Shown: positions 9,019 through 18,531 of the stretch, piece by piece
How positions within the stretch are numbered: the stretch's first letter is position 1
How the letters are laid out: the number at the start of each line of letters is the position of its first letter
Source of the DNA: Bdellovibrionia bacterium
Lineage (GTDB): Bacteria; Bdellovibrionota; Bdellovibrionia; Bdellovibrionales; JAUICD01
Reading direction: 5' to 3'
Assembly (NCBI GenBank): GCA_030427965.1
Contig: JAUICD010000016.1
Coordinates: 1 to 60,710, forward strand
DNA length: 60,710 nucleotides
The notes under the pieces: model-generated
Seen by the model: only the letters and a program-made list of their open reading frames with translations
Databases searched by the model: none
Told to the model about the DNA's origin: nothing
Translations under genes and position numbers: made by a program

Positions 9019-10551
9019 TTATTGCATTCGGCTTCGATTGAGTCCTGGGCCGTTTCCACCAGTTGCTCTGTTACTGTATCCTTGTTGGCTGTTGGTATTT
9101 GGTGCAAATTGAAACTGTGCTTGCTGCGGACCATTGGACATATAATCTGGTGTGTATCTGCCAAGAGCTTGCAATTGTTGTTGGAAATTTGCGAGATTGA
9201 TTCGACCACGATCCATATTGTCAATGGAACTCAAGAGATCATCAATTCGTTGGTATCCTCGGTAGTTTGGATCAGTTGGAATATCGTTTGGTGAGTTTGA
9301 AGGGCCTAAGTCATTTCCGCCGCGTATGCTACGTCCTGTTTCCGTAACAAGACCATGGCTTGATGTTGTATCTCGACGAGATTCACTGATATCAGATTTT
9401 GCGCTTCTTGCAGCAGCTTGAACAGCGCCATAGTCTTTTCGATCAAACTTGTAGCTGCTGCTAGAAGATGAACGAAGCTTCTTTTGATACTTACGAAGAG
9501 TGCTATCAATTTCTCGAGAGTGCTTAGCAATATTTTGTTGATATTCACGAGTGGAGCGAGCGAGCTCCATTTTGCGGTTGTGAGCCATTTGTTGATCTTC
9601 AACAGCCATATGCCATTCCCAAGTTCCAGCTTGTCTTGAACTTGTAAGAGCGTTAACCCGTTGAGTTGCCGTATCATAATCTCTCTGTGCATATTGAAGC
9701 TCTGCTTGAGCATCTGCTAGTGCATCGATGTCTTCTTGAGAGTTTGTGACGACTGTGTTGATTTCTTCTCTTGCTTCTAAAATCGTCTCAATAGATTTTT
9801 TAATTCGTCGAAGTTTACTGTCGCCTCGAAGCTCATTAAGAAGTTCACTTGCAACGCTCATATCATCTTCATTACCTTGAGCAAGTTTTCTTAAAATGTT
9901 TTTTATTTCAATATAGAGCTTGTTTTTTTCAGTGCGATCTTTTGAGTCATTGACTGCATTGATTTTGCAAATAACTTTGTCATAGTCGTCGTCTTTTCCA
10001 TTGCAATCTTTTTCATCGATCCGAGCCTGTTGGTATTTTTTAAGAGAACCGAGAGCATCTTCTCGAATACGAGATGCTTCCTTTCCAATCCAAGCCTTCA
10101 ACTTGGCTGGATCATTTGCAATTTCAGTTGGAACGCGAAAAGTTGTTGGAAATGTTCGTCGTAGTTTACAATCACAGTCGACAAGGTCTTTGGCTTCTAA
10201 ACCATCGACATCAAGGTCACCACTTATCTCTGTTCGTATTGTGACAAGTGAAGTGTCTTTTTTTGTACTTGAAGCTTTTGCGGCAGCTTCAATATCATCT
10301 CCATCGACTTTTTGGTCTGGGGTTGCAACTAGGGCATATATTGTAATATTGCCTTTGGATGCATTACTGGGATCGACTTTTATAGTGCCAAGTCTCTCTC
10401 CAAGCTCACTGATTGCATCTCCAACTTGATCAGACAATTCATTCAGTGCAGTTGAAGCAAAGTCGCTCGACTGAGTCTTAGTTGCCGGGTTGAACGATGT
10501 CATAGACAACGCCATGGGCACTAAAGCTAGGGTTAGTAATATACGTTTCAT
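9019..10551 (-). CDS. Exported coiled-coil protein of unknown function
   Basis: A 510-residue protein. The start at 10551 is chosen because it has a strong ribosome binding site (AAGGAGAGAG) and a signal peptide (MKRILLTLALVPMALS); an upstream start at 10623 would bury that signal. The mature part has a C-D-C pair (DCDCKLRR) and another cysteine pair, then a long charged heptad-rich region (~residues 200-370, for example EDIDALADAQAELQYAQRDY) likely to form a coiled coil, a serine patch, and a Gln/Asn/Gly-rich tail. It is probably periplasmic or surface-associated. No family is recognised. A terminator follows at 8957-8992. Confidence 0.65.
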   Translation of the reverse strand: MKRILLTLALVPMALSMTSFNPATKTQSSDFASTALNELSDQVGDAISELGERLGTIKVDPSNASKGNITIYALVATPDQKVDGDDIEAAAKASSTKKDTSLVTIRTEISGDLDVDGLEAKDLVDCDCKLRRTFPTTFRVPTEIANDPAKLKAWIGKEASRIREDALGSLKKYQQARIDEKDCNGKDDDYDKVICKINAVNDSKDRTEKNKLYIEIKNILRKLAQGNEDDMSVASELLNELRGDSKLRRIKKSIETILEAREEINTVVTNSQEDIDALADAQAELQYAQRDYDTATQRVNALTSSRQAGTWEWHMAVEDQQMAHNRKMELARSTREYQQNIAKHSREIDSTLRKYQKKLRSSSSSSYKFDRKDYGAVQAAARSAKSDISESRRDTTSSHGLVTETGRSIRGGNDLGPSNSPNDIPTDPNYRGYQRIDDLLSSIDNMDRGRINLANFQQQLQALGRYTPDYMSNGPQQAQFQFAPNTNSQQGYSNRATGGNGPGLNRSRMQ

Positions 10552-10914
10552 CTCTCTCTCCTTTGTGAAAAGGCCGCTAAAACGGCTTTCCTCAAGCTTT
10601 AAATAGTCCAAAATGAGGTCCAAGAGATGCCAACTAGTAAGATACTAAAAATACTTAGGTTTTCTAAAAGTAGACGACTGCAAAGATGTTCTTCGGCTGT
10701 GGAAAATCTGTAGGGTCAAAGTTTAGATGGAGTCGAAGAGCTGTAATTTCAGTATGTTAAAGGTGTCTCAATTTTGGACAGTTGAAAAACCCAAAACCGA
10801 CGTAAAATGTCAGATTTGTAGAACTTCGGGTTCTTGGCAGCCTTGTTGAAAACGCATAGATTGGCTCTAAGAAAAAAATAAATTCGACCACCTCTGCCAA
10901 TTGTCTTTTGTGGT
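10552..10914. other. Divergent intergenic region
   Basis: This region separates the coiled-coil protein gene (minus) from kamA (plus) and should carry both promoters. A sigma-54-like TTGGCAG-N5-TTGAA occurs at 10834-10849, but the -12 GC is replaced by GA. Nothing else is recognised. Confidence 0.4.
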
Positions 10915-12123
10915 ATGAACTTTTCAATGAAATTTAACTTTAAAAAAGTAACTAGGGCTAGCTGTTACGCTGAGGTTCCAGAATACAACTGGGAGGATTG
11001 GAAGTGGCAAATGTCCTATGCTCTAAAAACCGAAGAAGATTACTCTTCTGTATTTGACCTTTCTGAAGATGAGTCAAAAGGCTTTGGGATAAAGAAGTTT
11101 CAAGTTCAAACGACACCATATTACGCATCTCTTGCGTCAAATCTGGGTGTTCATGATCCCATTCGTAAAATGCAAGTCCCGTCAATCGAGGAAACTTTCT
11201 CTAGGTTTCAAGAACAATTTGATCCACTTGCGGAAGAGAAAAATTCAATCACCCCTAGACTTGTGCATAGATACTCAGATCGAGCTCTTTTCTTAGTAAC
11301 AGATATTTGCGGAATATACTGCAGGTATTGCACAAGAAAAAGATTTACGGGAAAATCCCAGGCCTTTGTTGGCGGTGAAGATTACGCTCAATCTATTTCG
11401 TACCTTCGATCTAGTACTGGAATTCGTGAAGTGATACTTTCGGGTGGAGACCCTCTAACGCTTTCAGATGGACGAATTGAGAAAGTTGTAAGTGATCTTC
11501 GAGAAATTGAACATATTGAAATCATCCGAATCGGCACACGTATGCCTGCTATAAATCCCTTTCGAATCACAAATGAACTTGTGGAAAGGCTTAAAAAGTT
11601 TCATCCCATTTACATGATGACTCACTTCAATCATCCAAGTGAAGTCACTTTGGAGTCGTCTCAAGCTCTTACAAAGCTTGTGGACAACGGGTTTCCAGTT
11701 TTCAATCAAATGGTTTTATTAAATGGGATTAATAATCACGCCGCAATTGTTCAAGCATTGAGCCGTCGACTTCTGTATTTGAGGGTAAAACCCTATTACA
11801 TGCTTCAATGCGACCCATCTGAGGGGAGTGATCATTTGAGAACTTCTATTGAGAGTTCAGAAAAGATTCAAAGAGAGCTTTGGGGACACCTCTCAGGCTT
11901 AGCAATGCCCAATTTGATAGTGGATCTTCCTGATGGTGGAGGCAAAGTTGGTGTTGTTCCAAAGTTTGAAACCGAGAATCAAATATCAGCGCGACAATAT
12001 CGAGGATGGGATGGAGTTGAAACTTCTTATATCAACCCTAGTAAAGAGTCTCAAATCACTCCGATTGATGTGGAAGACTATGTAGACGAGTGGGAGAGTT
12101 TAAAAGGTGCTAAGTCGTATTAA
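10915..12123 (+). CDS. kamA: L-lysine 2,3-aminomutase family radical SAM enzyme
   Basis: A 402-residue radical S-adenosylmethionine enzyme that would interconvert alpha- and beta-lysine using a [4Fe-4S] cluster and pyridoxal phosphate. The cluster motif C132-GIY-C136-RY-C139 is intact, followed by the GGD stretch (LSGGDPLTLSDG). The PLP lysine is probably K344 in LPDGGGKVG. The length fits KamA better than the shorter EpmB, but lysine modification of a protein substrate cannot be excluded. The ribosome binding site is weak; an ATG at 10927 is an alternative start. Its TAA overlaps the stop of the convergent helicase gene. Confidence 0.85.
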   Translation: MNFSMKFNFKKVTRASCYAEVPEYNWEDWKWQMSYALKTEEDYSSVFDLSEDESKGFGIKKFQVQTTPYYASLASNLGVHDPIRKMQVPSIEETFSRFQEQFDPLAEEKNSITPRLVHRYSDRALFLVTDICGIYCRYCTRKRFTGKSQAFVGGEDYAQSISYLRSSTGIREVILSGGDPLTLSDGRIEKVVSDLREIEHIEIIRIGTRMPAINPFRITNELVERLKKFHPIYMMTHFNHPSEVTLESSQALTKLVDNGFPVFNQMVLLNGINNHAAIVQALSRRLLYLRVKPYYMLQCDPSEGSDHLRTSIESSEKIQRELWGHLSGLAMPNLIVDLPDGGGKVGVVPKFETENQISARQYRGWDGVETSYINPSKESQITPIDVEDYVDEWESLKGAKSY

Positions 12124-14426
12124 ACAGGTTCTAGTCTTGCATATTTGACAACAAACTTTCGAATGGAATTGTCATTAAATAAAATTGTCACCTTTTGCAT
12201 TTCGCCCTGTCCCTCGGTTTTGTAGATCGTACCGACTCCAAATGTGGGATGTCTTACTTGAGAGCCTTTTCCATAGCCATTGGAGCCTTCTTGAGATTCA
12301 GTTTCATACTCAGGAACTTTATCAAAAGGTGCATCATCCCAGCTTACGGGTTTTGATGATGAGTTTCCATTTTTTGCATGTCGTTTTTTAAGGCGCTCAC
12401 TAAAGCTTCCTTCTGAGGTTTCGCTTCGACTGGATTTGTATCTTTCTACAAAGCGAGGTGCTACAACTGAGCTTGAGCCTTTGACATATTCCTTTGGAAT
12501 TTCACTTAAAAAGCGACTTGGTGGATTGTGTTGATCCATTCCCCAAACTTTTCTACGTCTTGCGTAGGTGAGATAAAGTCTTTTTTCAGCACGAGTCATT
12601 CCTACATAGGCAAGTCGTCTTTCTTCTTCTAAATCAGTTGGATCTAAGGATTCGAGGGATCTTGCCCCTGGAAAAAGGTTGTCTTCCATACCTACGATAA
12701 AGACACATGGATATTCAAGTCCCTTTGAAATATGAAGAGTCATTAAGGTGACAGCTGCTGCGGACTCTTCCACTTGATCGGCTTCACTTACTAGTGCCAT
12801 TTCCTCAAGAAAGTATTGAAGATTGGCTTCTTCTCCGCGCTCGGCCTCAAATTGCTCGATGGCGTTGTTGAACTCTTCCAAGTTTTCAATTCGGGCTGAA
12901 GCTTCAAAGGTGTCCTCTTCTTTTAAACGATTCACATACCCTGTTTCATCTAGAGCCAAATGATAGATTTCATTTAATTGAAGGCTGCGACTTTCGTCTC
13001 TGAGTCGACTGACAAGGGTGAGGAAGCCAATGAGTTTTTTAGCAGTTCCTGCATTGACACCTTTATTTTGTGCCAAAGACAAAGCGGCTTCAGTAAGAGA
13101 GAAGTTGCTCTCAGTTGCTAAAGCTTCAATTTTTTGAATTGTGGTTTTTCCAATTCCTCGTGTGGGGGTATTGATCACACGTAGAAATGCAACGTTGTCG
13201 CGTGGGTTTAAGATAAGTCGAAGATATCCAAGTATGTCTTTGATCTCCATGCGCTCATAGAACTTGATTCCACCATACATCTTGTAGGGGATACTGTGAG
13301 ACCTCAACTGTTCTTCAAGAACTCGTGATTGAGCATTGGTGCGGTAAAAGACAGCAAAGTCATTGTAGTCAAACTCTGCATCTCGTGTTCGTGCTTCAAT
13401 TTCTTTAATTACAAATTTGGCCTCTTCGTACTCTGTGGCTTCTTCTCGGATTTCAATCTTTTCACCGATTTCGGCTTCTGAAAATAATGTCTTCTCACGT
13501 CTTTGAGAGTTATTTGAAATGAGTTCAGAAGCAGCTTTCACAATAGTTTGAGTGGATCTGTAGTTTTCTTCAAGTTTCACCATTTTGGCGTTTGGAAAAT
13601 CTTTTTCAAAATCCAAAATATTGCGAATGTCAGCTCCCCTCCAACTGTAGATGGATTGATCCTCATCACCAACAACGCAGATATTCTGGTGATCTTCGCA
13701 TAACATTCTTAAAATCAAGTATTGAATGTGGTTGGTGTCTTGGTACTCATCAACCAGTACATATTTGAACATGCTTTGATATGTTTTTAAAACATCTGGA
13801 AAATCACGAAATAAGAGAAGTGTTTTAAAGAGTAGGTCGGAAAAATCTAAGCAATTGGATTTTTTCATCTCATCTTCATAAAGTGAATAGACATCGATTG
13901 TCTTCTCATCAAAAACAAGAGGGGATGAATCCATTTCATTTGGTTTTAGTGCAAGCATTTTAGCTTCATTGATTTGATGTTGTAGGCGTTTGGGTGGGTA
14001 GATTTTGTCGTTGAGATCAAGTTGGTTACAAACACGTTTGATCATATTGAGTTGATCACTAGAGTCACAAATTGTAAAAAAGGATTCGTACCCTAGGAGA
14101 TGAATGTGATCTCTTAAGATACGAGCGCCAATGCTGTGGAAAGTACTGATCCACATAGGTTCACTTGTACGGACTCCGTACTGCTCTAAAAGGTGAGAGG
14201 CACGGTGTTGCATTTCACGAGCCGCTTTGTTTGTAAAAGTCACGGCCAAGATTTCGTGAGGGCTTGCCTTTCCTTCTACGACGATATTGGCTACGCGATA
14301 AGTTAGAACTCGTGTCTTTCCTGAGCCTGCGCCTGCCAATATAAGTAGTGGGCCATCAATGGATTGAGCTGCATCGGCCTGGGTTGGATTTAGGTTTTTG
14401 CTTAAGTCTTTGGCGATGTCCGTCAA
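12120..14426 (-). CDS. uvrD: UvrD/PcrA-type ATP-dependent DNA helicase
   Basis: A 768-residue superfamily 1 3'-5' helicase for repair and replication-fork processing. The Walker A box is AGAGSGKTRVL (~residues 32-42), the Walker B/DEXX box is VLVDEYQDTNH, and motifs III-VI are visible (GDEDQSIYSWRGAD, LEENYRSTQ, TLHISKGLEYP, VGMTRAEKRLY). The C-terminal part (GSQVRHPTFGVGTIYKTEG) is the conserved tail of PcrA/UvrD. Whether to call it UvrD, PcrA or Rep cannot be settled by eye. It is convergent with kamA, the two stop codons overlapping by three bases. Confidence 0.93.
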   Translation of the reverse strand: MTDIAKDLSKNLNPTQADAAQSIDGPLLILAGAGSGKTRVLTYRVANIVVEGKASPHEILAVTFTNKAAREMQHRASHLLEQYGVRTSEPMWISTFHSIGARILRDHIHLLGYESFFTICDSSDQLNMIKRVCNQLDLNDKIYPPKRLQHQINEAKMLALKPNEMDSSPLVFDEKTIDVYSLYEDEMKKSNCLDFSDLLFKTLLLFRDFPDVLKTYQSMFKYVLVDEYQDTNHIQYLILRMLCEDHQNICVVGDEDQSIYSWRGADIRNILDFEKDFPNAKMVKLEENYRSTQTIVKAASELISNNSQRREKTLFSEAEIGEKIEIREEATEYEEAKFVIKEIEARTRDAEFDYNDFAVFYRTNAQSRVLEEQLRSHSIPYKMYGGIKFYERMEIKDILGYLRLILNPRDNVAFLRVINTPTRGIGKTTIQKIEALATESNFSLTEAALSLAQNKGVNAGTAKKLIGFLTLVSRLRDESRSLQLNEIYHLALDETGYVNRLKEEDTFEASARIENLEEFNNAIEQFEAERGEEANLQYFLEEMALVSEADQVEESAAAVTLMTLHISKGLEYPCVFIVGMEDNLFPGARSLESLDPTDLEEERRLAYVGMTRAEKRLYLTYARRRKVWGMDQHNPPSRFLSEIPKEYVKGSSSVVAPRFVERYKSSRSETSEGSFSERLKKRHAKNGNSSSKPVSWDDAPFDKVPEYETESQEGSNGYGKGSQVRHPTFGVGTIYKTEGQGEMQKVTILFNDNSIRKFVVKYARLEPV

Positions 14427-14537
14427 AAAGCGTCACTCCTTGTACTTAACCTCTTTAAATGAGGCATGAAATTGATTTAAGGGGCGCTTGATGGCTCCTC
14501 ATTTGCAGATCCGTTATACGGCATTTGGAGTGAACTT

Positions 14538-15887
14538 GTGAAGCGAGAATTTAGATTCATAATAATAGGGATATTGGCCACGATTGTGGCCTGTTCTCCG
14601 TCTGAGAAGCAAGAAAAGGAAAGATTTCGTCTATTCTGGCCCAACTCAAAAGGGGACTATGGATTCAAAGATATCAAGGTTCATGGTTTAAAAAACAAAA
14701 ATGAGGTTCGAGGTAATCATTTGCGGGTGTATGTCAATCCACGAGTGGAAGGTGACAAAGTCATTGGAGATCGTCCGTCGGCCAAATTTGTTCGAAGTAA
14801 AAAAGGGGTGAATGTTCCGGCAGATGCTTTGAGCCATCAGATGGTTGCAGCATTTGCTCATGTCAACCGGCTTAAGAAACTTTCTTCCAAATGGTTATCA
14901 AAGAAAATCACATCCCCTAATTTCATTCTCTTTCATAAGAATTTTTCAGGAGGTGATGGAAGAAAATCCAGAAACAATGCTCATTTTGTTTCTAGTCTTG
15001 ATTCCATGGTGCTTGTTCCTCAAACCAAAAAATCAAAAATCCCAACGGCTCTTAATGCTGGTGTTATTGCTCACGAGTTTTTTCACTCTATTTTTGCAGA
15101 GACAATTGGAAAACTTCATGAGGAGTATGAAAAGATAAGTGGCTTTATTGTTTGGCCAAAGGAGAATTTAGATTCTACAGAGAGTGATACCTTGGTTGAA
15201 GAGTACATAGAAACAGAAATTGATGATGAGGTATTGGATCAAATAAAACCCGACCCCAGGGATTTCGATCCAAATGATTTGGAGATTCGGAAAATGAACT
15301 CCCTCATGTTGAGTTCAATGAACGAAGGTTTTGCTGATATATGGGGATGGATCTACAGTGGTGATACAAATTACTTTGAAAAATCGTTTCCTCACCAATC
15401 TACTCAAAGGCAAATCAAAATTGCAAATCGAGGACTCATCGGTCATGGAAGTCACCTTCATTTGGTTCGAAATTTCCAACTTAGGGAGTTGAAGACGAGT
15501 TGGTATACCTCTGGCAATCGATATGCCAATCTTGTATTTTCAGTTGCGGATCTTTACCAAAAAGGAAAACTTCTAATTGATGATGAGAGCACCAAGAGTT
15601 GGAAAGAGACACAGGTATTTGTTGCCAGTTGGATTTTAGAAACTCTAAAAGATATTTCGAAAGAAGCTGCAATTCATGCTCAAATGGGAAAGATGGAATT
15701 GTTCAGTGATGGCGCACTTCTCTATTCGTTGCTTGCAAAATTGAATGAAGAAAAAGCAAGTGAGAGTTTATGTAAAATTCTGGTGGGGGGTGAAACTTTT
15801 TTCTTAAATGACTTTCCAAGTGAATTAGATGAACAATGCAGTTCTGTTGCAAGGCGTGTTTCGCGTAGACCTGGGAGGGGATCGTGA
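14538..15887 (+). CDS. Putative zinc metallopeptidase lipoprotein (gluzincin-like)
   Basis: A 449-residue protein starting at a GTG with GGAG seven bases upstream. The N-terminus (FIIIGILATIVACSP) ends in a lipobox, so it should be a lipoprotein. The middle has VIAHEFFHSIFAE, a clear HExxH zinc motif, and ~90 residues later NEGFADIWGW, which fits the third ligand (Glu) of gluzincins such as the thermolysin group. The family itself is not recognised. It overlaps the following outer-membrane protein gene by four bases, suggesting the two work together at the outer membrane. Confidence 0.65.
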   Translation: MKREFRFIIIGILATIVACSPSEKQEKERFRLFWPNSKGDYGFKDIKVHGLKNKNEVRGNHLRVYVNPRVEGDKVIGDRPSAKFVRSKKGVNVPADALSHQMVAAFAHVNRLKKLSSKWLSKKITSPNFILFHKNFSGGDGRKSRNNAHFVSSLDSMVLVPQTKKSKIPTALNAGVIAHEFFHSIFAETIGKLHEEYEKISGFIVWPKENLDSTESDTLVEEYIETEIDDEVLDQIKPDPRDFDPNDLEIRKMNSLMLSSMNEGFADIWGWIYSGDTNYFEKSFPHQSTQRQIKIANRGLIGHGSHLHLVRNFQLRELKTSWYTSGNRYANLVFSVADLYQKGKLLIDDESTKSWKETQVFVASWILETLKDISKEAAIHAQMGKMELFSDGALLYSLLAKLNEEKASESLCKILVGGETFFLNDFPSELDEQCSSVARRVSRRPGRGS

Positions 15888-16447
15888 GCTTTAGAGTTCA
15901 AATTTGCCCTCTGTTTTTATTCTTGTTATTGCTGTTGTTTGTTGGACCAACCTCTGCAGCAGAGACCTATCTCGGGCTTGGTATTTCAGCGCGTTTAGAG
16001 CGTGAGACAGAATCTAGAGACACAGTTGATGCGATTGTCCCCTATTTTTTTGAAGCAGGTGTTGGAGAGGGTAAGTGGCGATTTATGGGAGAACTTCTCT
16101 ATTATAACGATAAGACATCTGAGTCTTTTGTTGAAATTGAACTCACTCATTATGAAATGAATTTGCTTGGTAAGTACCATCCATGGAGAGAGGTTTCGTC
16201 TTATCTTCCTATTTTTGGTGCTGGAATTGGTTTCATTCAAGAAAATGTGGAGACTCGGATTGGGGGAGAAGTAGACAGAGTAGAGGGAGATGTGGAACCT
16301 GTTTTCATAGGATCCGTGGGTTTTCTCTCGACCTTTAGTGAGTCCAATCCGATCGGTTTTGGACTTGATATACGAGCGCTTTATTCAGAAAGTTTTGACC
16401 CCGAGGTCGAATTTGATATTGGTGGTCGCATAAATTTCATTTTCTAG
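15884..16447 (+). CDS. Small outer-membrane beta-barrel protein
   Basis: A 187-residue protein with a strongly hydrophobic signal peptide (ICPLFLFLLLLLFVG, cleavage near TSAA). The mature part has alternating strands such as YLGLGISARLE and MGELLYYND, and ends GGRINFIF, with terminal Phe as in outer-membrane barrels. The size suggests eight strands. The GTG start overlaps the stop of the metallopeptidase gene (GTGA), so it is translationally coupled to it. Confidence 0.7.
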   Translation: MSFRVQICPLFLFLLLLLFVGPTSAAETYLGLGISARLERETESRDTVDAIVPYFFEAGVGEGKWRFMGELLYYNDKTSESFVEIELTHYEMNLLGKYHPWREVSSYLPIFGAGIGFIQENVETRIGGEVDRVEGDVEPVFIGSVGFLSTFSESNPIGFGLDIRALYSESFDPEVEFDIGGRINFIF

Positions 16448-16510
16448 GGTGTGTACCCACTTAACGAGACGTTATGTATTGAACGCTTCCTTTGATTTGG
16501 TAGACTAATA

Positions 16511-16528
16511 GGGTGTGTGCTCATTTAT
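16511..16528. repeat. Short intergenic repeat GGGTGTGTGCTCATTTAT
   Basis: The sequence matches, on the opposite strand, 46557-46574 (GGGTGTGTACTCATTTTT) with two differences. A related GGGTGTGTACCC lies at 16447-16458. All are between genes. Function unknown. Confidence 0.4.
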
Positions 16529-16667
16529 CTCGATTTTAAGAGGAGATTCAATTTAAAGTCTATTACGACGACGATTCACAATGGGTGGGAGTTAAATTGG
16601 TTCTCTGTAAGTATTCTAGATATGAGTACGTGCCCGATATGTCTATTTGATGAAAAGGGGGAGAATT

Positions 16668-17228
16668 GTGAAGTTCCTTTGGCTTTTACTTTTGAGCATT
16701 CCAAGTAATGCTGCGTTTGAAAAGGGTTCTGTTTTTGTGGATTTTAGTAAAATTCAACTTGATGCGTACTTACAGCCCTCTCACCCAGAGATGACAGTGG
16801 AGAGTATGGATACAAAAGGAGATGGAAAGAATGACACTCATTTTGTATTTCTCAAATCAGATGGTGATTCAAAAGTTTTGCTCAAACATCTTTTTGATTT
16901 AAATGGAGATCAAAAAATTGACCTTGCTAAGCATTTCGAAAAAGGAAAGGTATATAAAGTCGAAGCAGATTTGGATTTTGATAATAAAGCGGATGTTGTT
17001 AGTGAGTATGATCCCAAAACAGGAGAGCTGCTTAAGAAAACACAGTCAGATGGTAAAACCAATATATGGAGATATTGGCATGAAGGAAAATTGCGTTTAA
17101 AAGAAATGGATCGCAATAGTGATGGTAAGCCTGATATTTGGGTTCATTACCGTAGCGGCAAAGTTGTGAAAACCGAAGTTGATGTTGGGTTTGATGGTAA
17201 AACAATTAAGGTTCAAAAAACGGAGTAG
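16668..17228 (+). CDS. Exported protein with Asp-rich EF-hand-like loops
   Basis: A 186-residue protein. The GTG at 16668 is preferred because AAAAGGGGGAG lies just upstream and a signal peptide follows (KFLWLLLLSIPSNA). The mature part repeats short Asp-x-Asn/Asp-x-Asp motifs spaced along the chain (DTKGDGKND, DLNGDQKID, DLDFDNKAD, DRNSDGKPD), each resembling a calcium-binding loop of the EF-hand/dockerin kind, interleaved with lysine-rich strands such as YHEGK-like turns. It is likely a secreted calcium-dependent protein; no family name is assigned. Confidence 0.55.
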   Translation: MKFLWLLLLSIPSNAAFEKGSVFVDFSKIQLDAYLQPSHPEMTVESMDTKGDGKNDTHFVFLKSDGDSKVLLKHLFDLNGDQKIDLAKHFEKGKVYKVEADLDFDNKADVVSEYDPKTGELLKKTQSDGKTNIWRYWHEGKLRLKEMDRNSDGKPDIWVHYRSGKVVKTEVDVGFDGKTIKVQKTE

Positions 17229-17282
17229 TCTATTCAAGGTGTTATAAGTGAGGACAGCTTATTTATCATTATTTTTATTGTA

Positions 17283-17570
17283 GTGATGCTGTTCTTGGGT
17301 TTTTGGATATTGAATCGAAAAAATCCTGAGCCTCAAGAAGGTGGTGTTCTTGACTATATCCCGATCAAAACTTTTGGTTCCAACTATGGTTTTAACGACA
17401 ATGATATGCTGAAGATTGTGATTTACCTCGGTTCCAAAGGATTTGATGCCACATATAGTGTTTCTGGAGCAGGGATCGAGGCAGGTGCCATATTTCAATA
17501 TATTGTTAAAGTTCGGCCTGAACAAAAAATGGAAGCCACCCGGGCGCTAGAAGAGTTTTTAAGTCTATGA
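17283..17570 (+). CDS. Small membrane-anchored protein of unknown function
   Basis: A 95-residue product: one transmembrane segment at the N-terminus (MMLFLGFWILN) followed by a soluble domain (DMLKIVIYLGSKGFDATYSV ... RALEEFLSL). The reading frame stays open back to 17229 and encodes further hydrophobic residues, so the true start may be upstream, but no standard start codon exists there and no ribosome binding site precedes the GTG at 17283. Function unknown. Confidence 0.4.
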   Translation: MMLFLGFWILNRKNPEPQEGGVLDYIPIKTFGSNYGFNDNDMLKIVIYLGSKGFDATYSVSGAGIEAGAIFQYIVKVRPEQKMEATRALEEFLSL

Positions 17571-17585
17571 GAAGCCTATGGTTAT

Positions 17586-17615
17586 CAAAGACCAACACTC
17601 TTGTAGGCCCAGTTT
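17586..17615. repeat. Intergenic repeat, copy 1 (CAAAGACCAACACT motif)
   Basis: CAAAGACCAACACT-C-TTGTAGGCC-C-AGTTT recurs at 46151-46179 with one substitution and one single-base gap. Both copies lie between genes and contain a near-palindrome (CAACACTSTTG). Confidence 0.6.
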
Positions 17616-17643
17616 ATAAGTCTTACAGACACAAATGTCATTT

Positions 17644-17673
17644 AAAAAGCACAGAAGTTATTCTGTGCTTTTT
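17644..17673. terminator. Bidirectional rho-independent terminator
   Basis: AAAAAGCACAGAA and TTCTGTGCTTTTT form a perfect 13-bp stem around GTTA. It sits between the convergent genes ending at 17570 and 17695 and can serve both. Confidence 0.92.
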
Positions 17674-17694
17674 GATTCCAATGATTTGTTCTGA

Positions 17695-18393
17695 CTATTT
17701 AACGATTTTTTGAATAATTGCAGATTTGATATTTGCTTGTTTCAAGATAAATTCGCGCTTTTCTTTGGCAGAGTTGTAATCAGGATATGTTCCGATACTG
17801 ACTCGAAACCAAGTTTTCCCCTTCACATTTGCCGGAACGTAGAAGGCAGAGAGTCCTTGGTTTTTAAGTTTCTCTGCATGTGCGACAGCCTCATTTTCTG
17901 CACTATAAGACGCAATCTGGATTGTGTACTTTCCTATTGTGGAGGCGGCTACAACATTTGGAAAGTTGGCAGGTCCACGTGGTGCAGCTTTATGCGGCTT
18001 CATTGGAGCTTGTTCTTTCATGATTCGAGCTGCGGCGGATTCTATAATTTCTTTTGTTTTAGCAATCTCGGCTTTGATTTTTTCATCTTCAAGAGCAATC
18101 TTTCGCTTTTCATTTTTTGCTTCTTCTTCAAGCTTTGCAATGTCCAGCTCTTCTAAATCTGCTTCTGTGATCACTTCTTCTGGTGCCACTTCACTTTCTT
18201 CAACGACAACATCTTCAATAGATGCTGTTGTTTGACCTTCTTCAAATTCCGCTTCAATGCTTGCAAGTTGTTTTTTGCTATCGCTAAATTGCTTTCCTAC
18301 AAAGGTGCCAACTGAAAATGAAAGAAGGGAGGTGAAAAACAAAAGTACCAACTTAATAAGTGTGTCAGTTCTCGAGCCCCCAAATTGATTCAT
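17695..18393 (-). CDS. SPOR-domain membrane protein
   Basis: A 232-residue bitopic protein. The ATG at 18393 has a GGGGAG ribosome binding site; the first residues are MNQFGGSRTD. A transmembrane segment follows (LVLLFFTSLLSFSVGTFVG), then an acidic/lysine-rich coiled linker, and a C-terminal SPOR domain (~residues 160-232: YTIQIASYSAENEAVAHAEK ... WFRVSIGTYPDYNSAKEKRE). SPOR domains bind denuded glycan at the division site, so the product probably localises to septa like FtsN or DamX. It ends at a bidirectional terminator. Confidence 0.85.
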   Translation of the reverse strand: MNQFGGSRTDTLIKLVLLFFTSLLSFSVGTFVGKQFSDSKKQLASIEAEFEEGQTTASIEDVVVEESEVAPEEVITEADLEELDIAKLEEEAKNEKRKIALEDEKIKAEIAKTKEIIESAAARIMKEQAPMKPHKAAPRGPANFPNVVAASTIGKYTIQIASYSAENEAVAHAEKLKNQGLSAFYVPANVKGKTWFRVSIGTYPDYNSAKEKREFILKQANIKSAIIQKIVK

Positions 18394-18531
18394 ACTACTC
18401 CCCTTTATCTTATGAATGCTTCTATTATAGAGCATAATATTATGGTAGCGTTTTGACAGGTAGCGGTCAATTTAGCCAAGCCTTGACTTAGGTCAAGGGA
18501 TTGACACTATAGCTGTGACCAGGGGCTCCGT

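Noticed and set aside
10834..10849. Sigma-54-like site TTGGCAG-N5-TTGAA before kamA
   Set aside because: The invariant GC of the -12 element is GA here, so it fails the core rule; kept only as a note.
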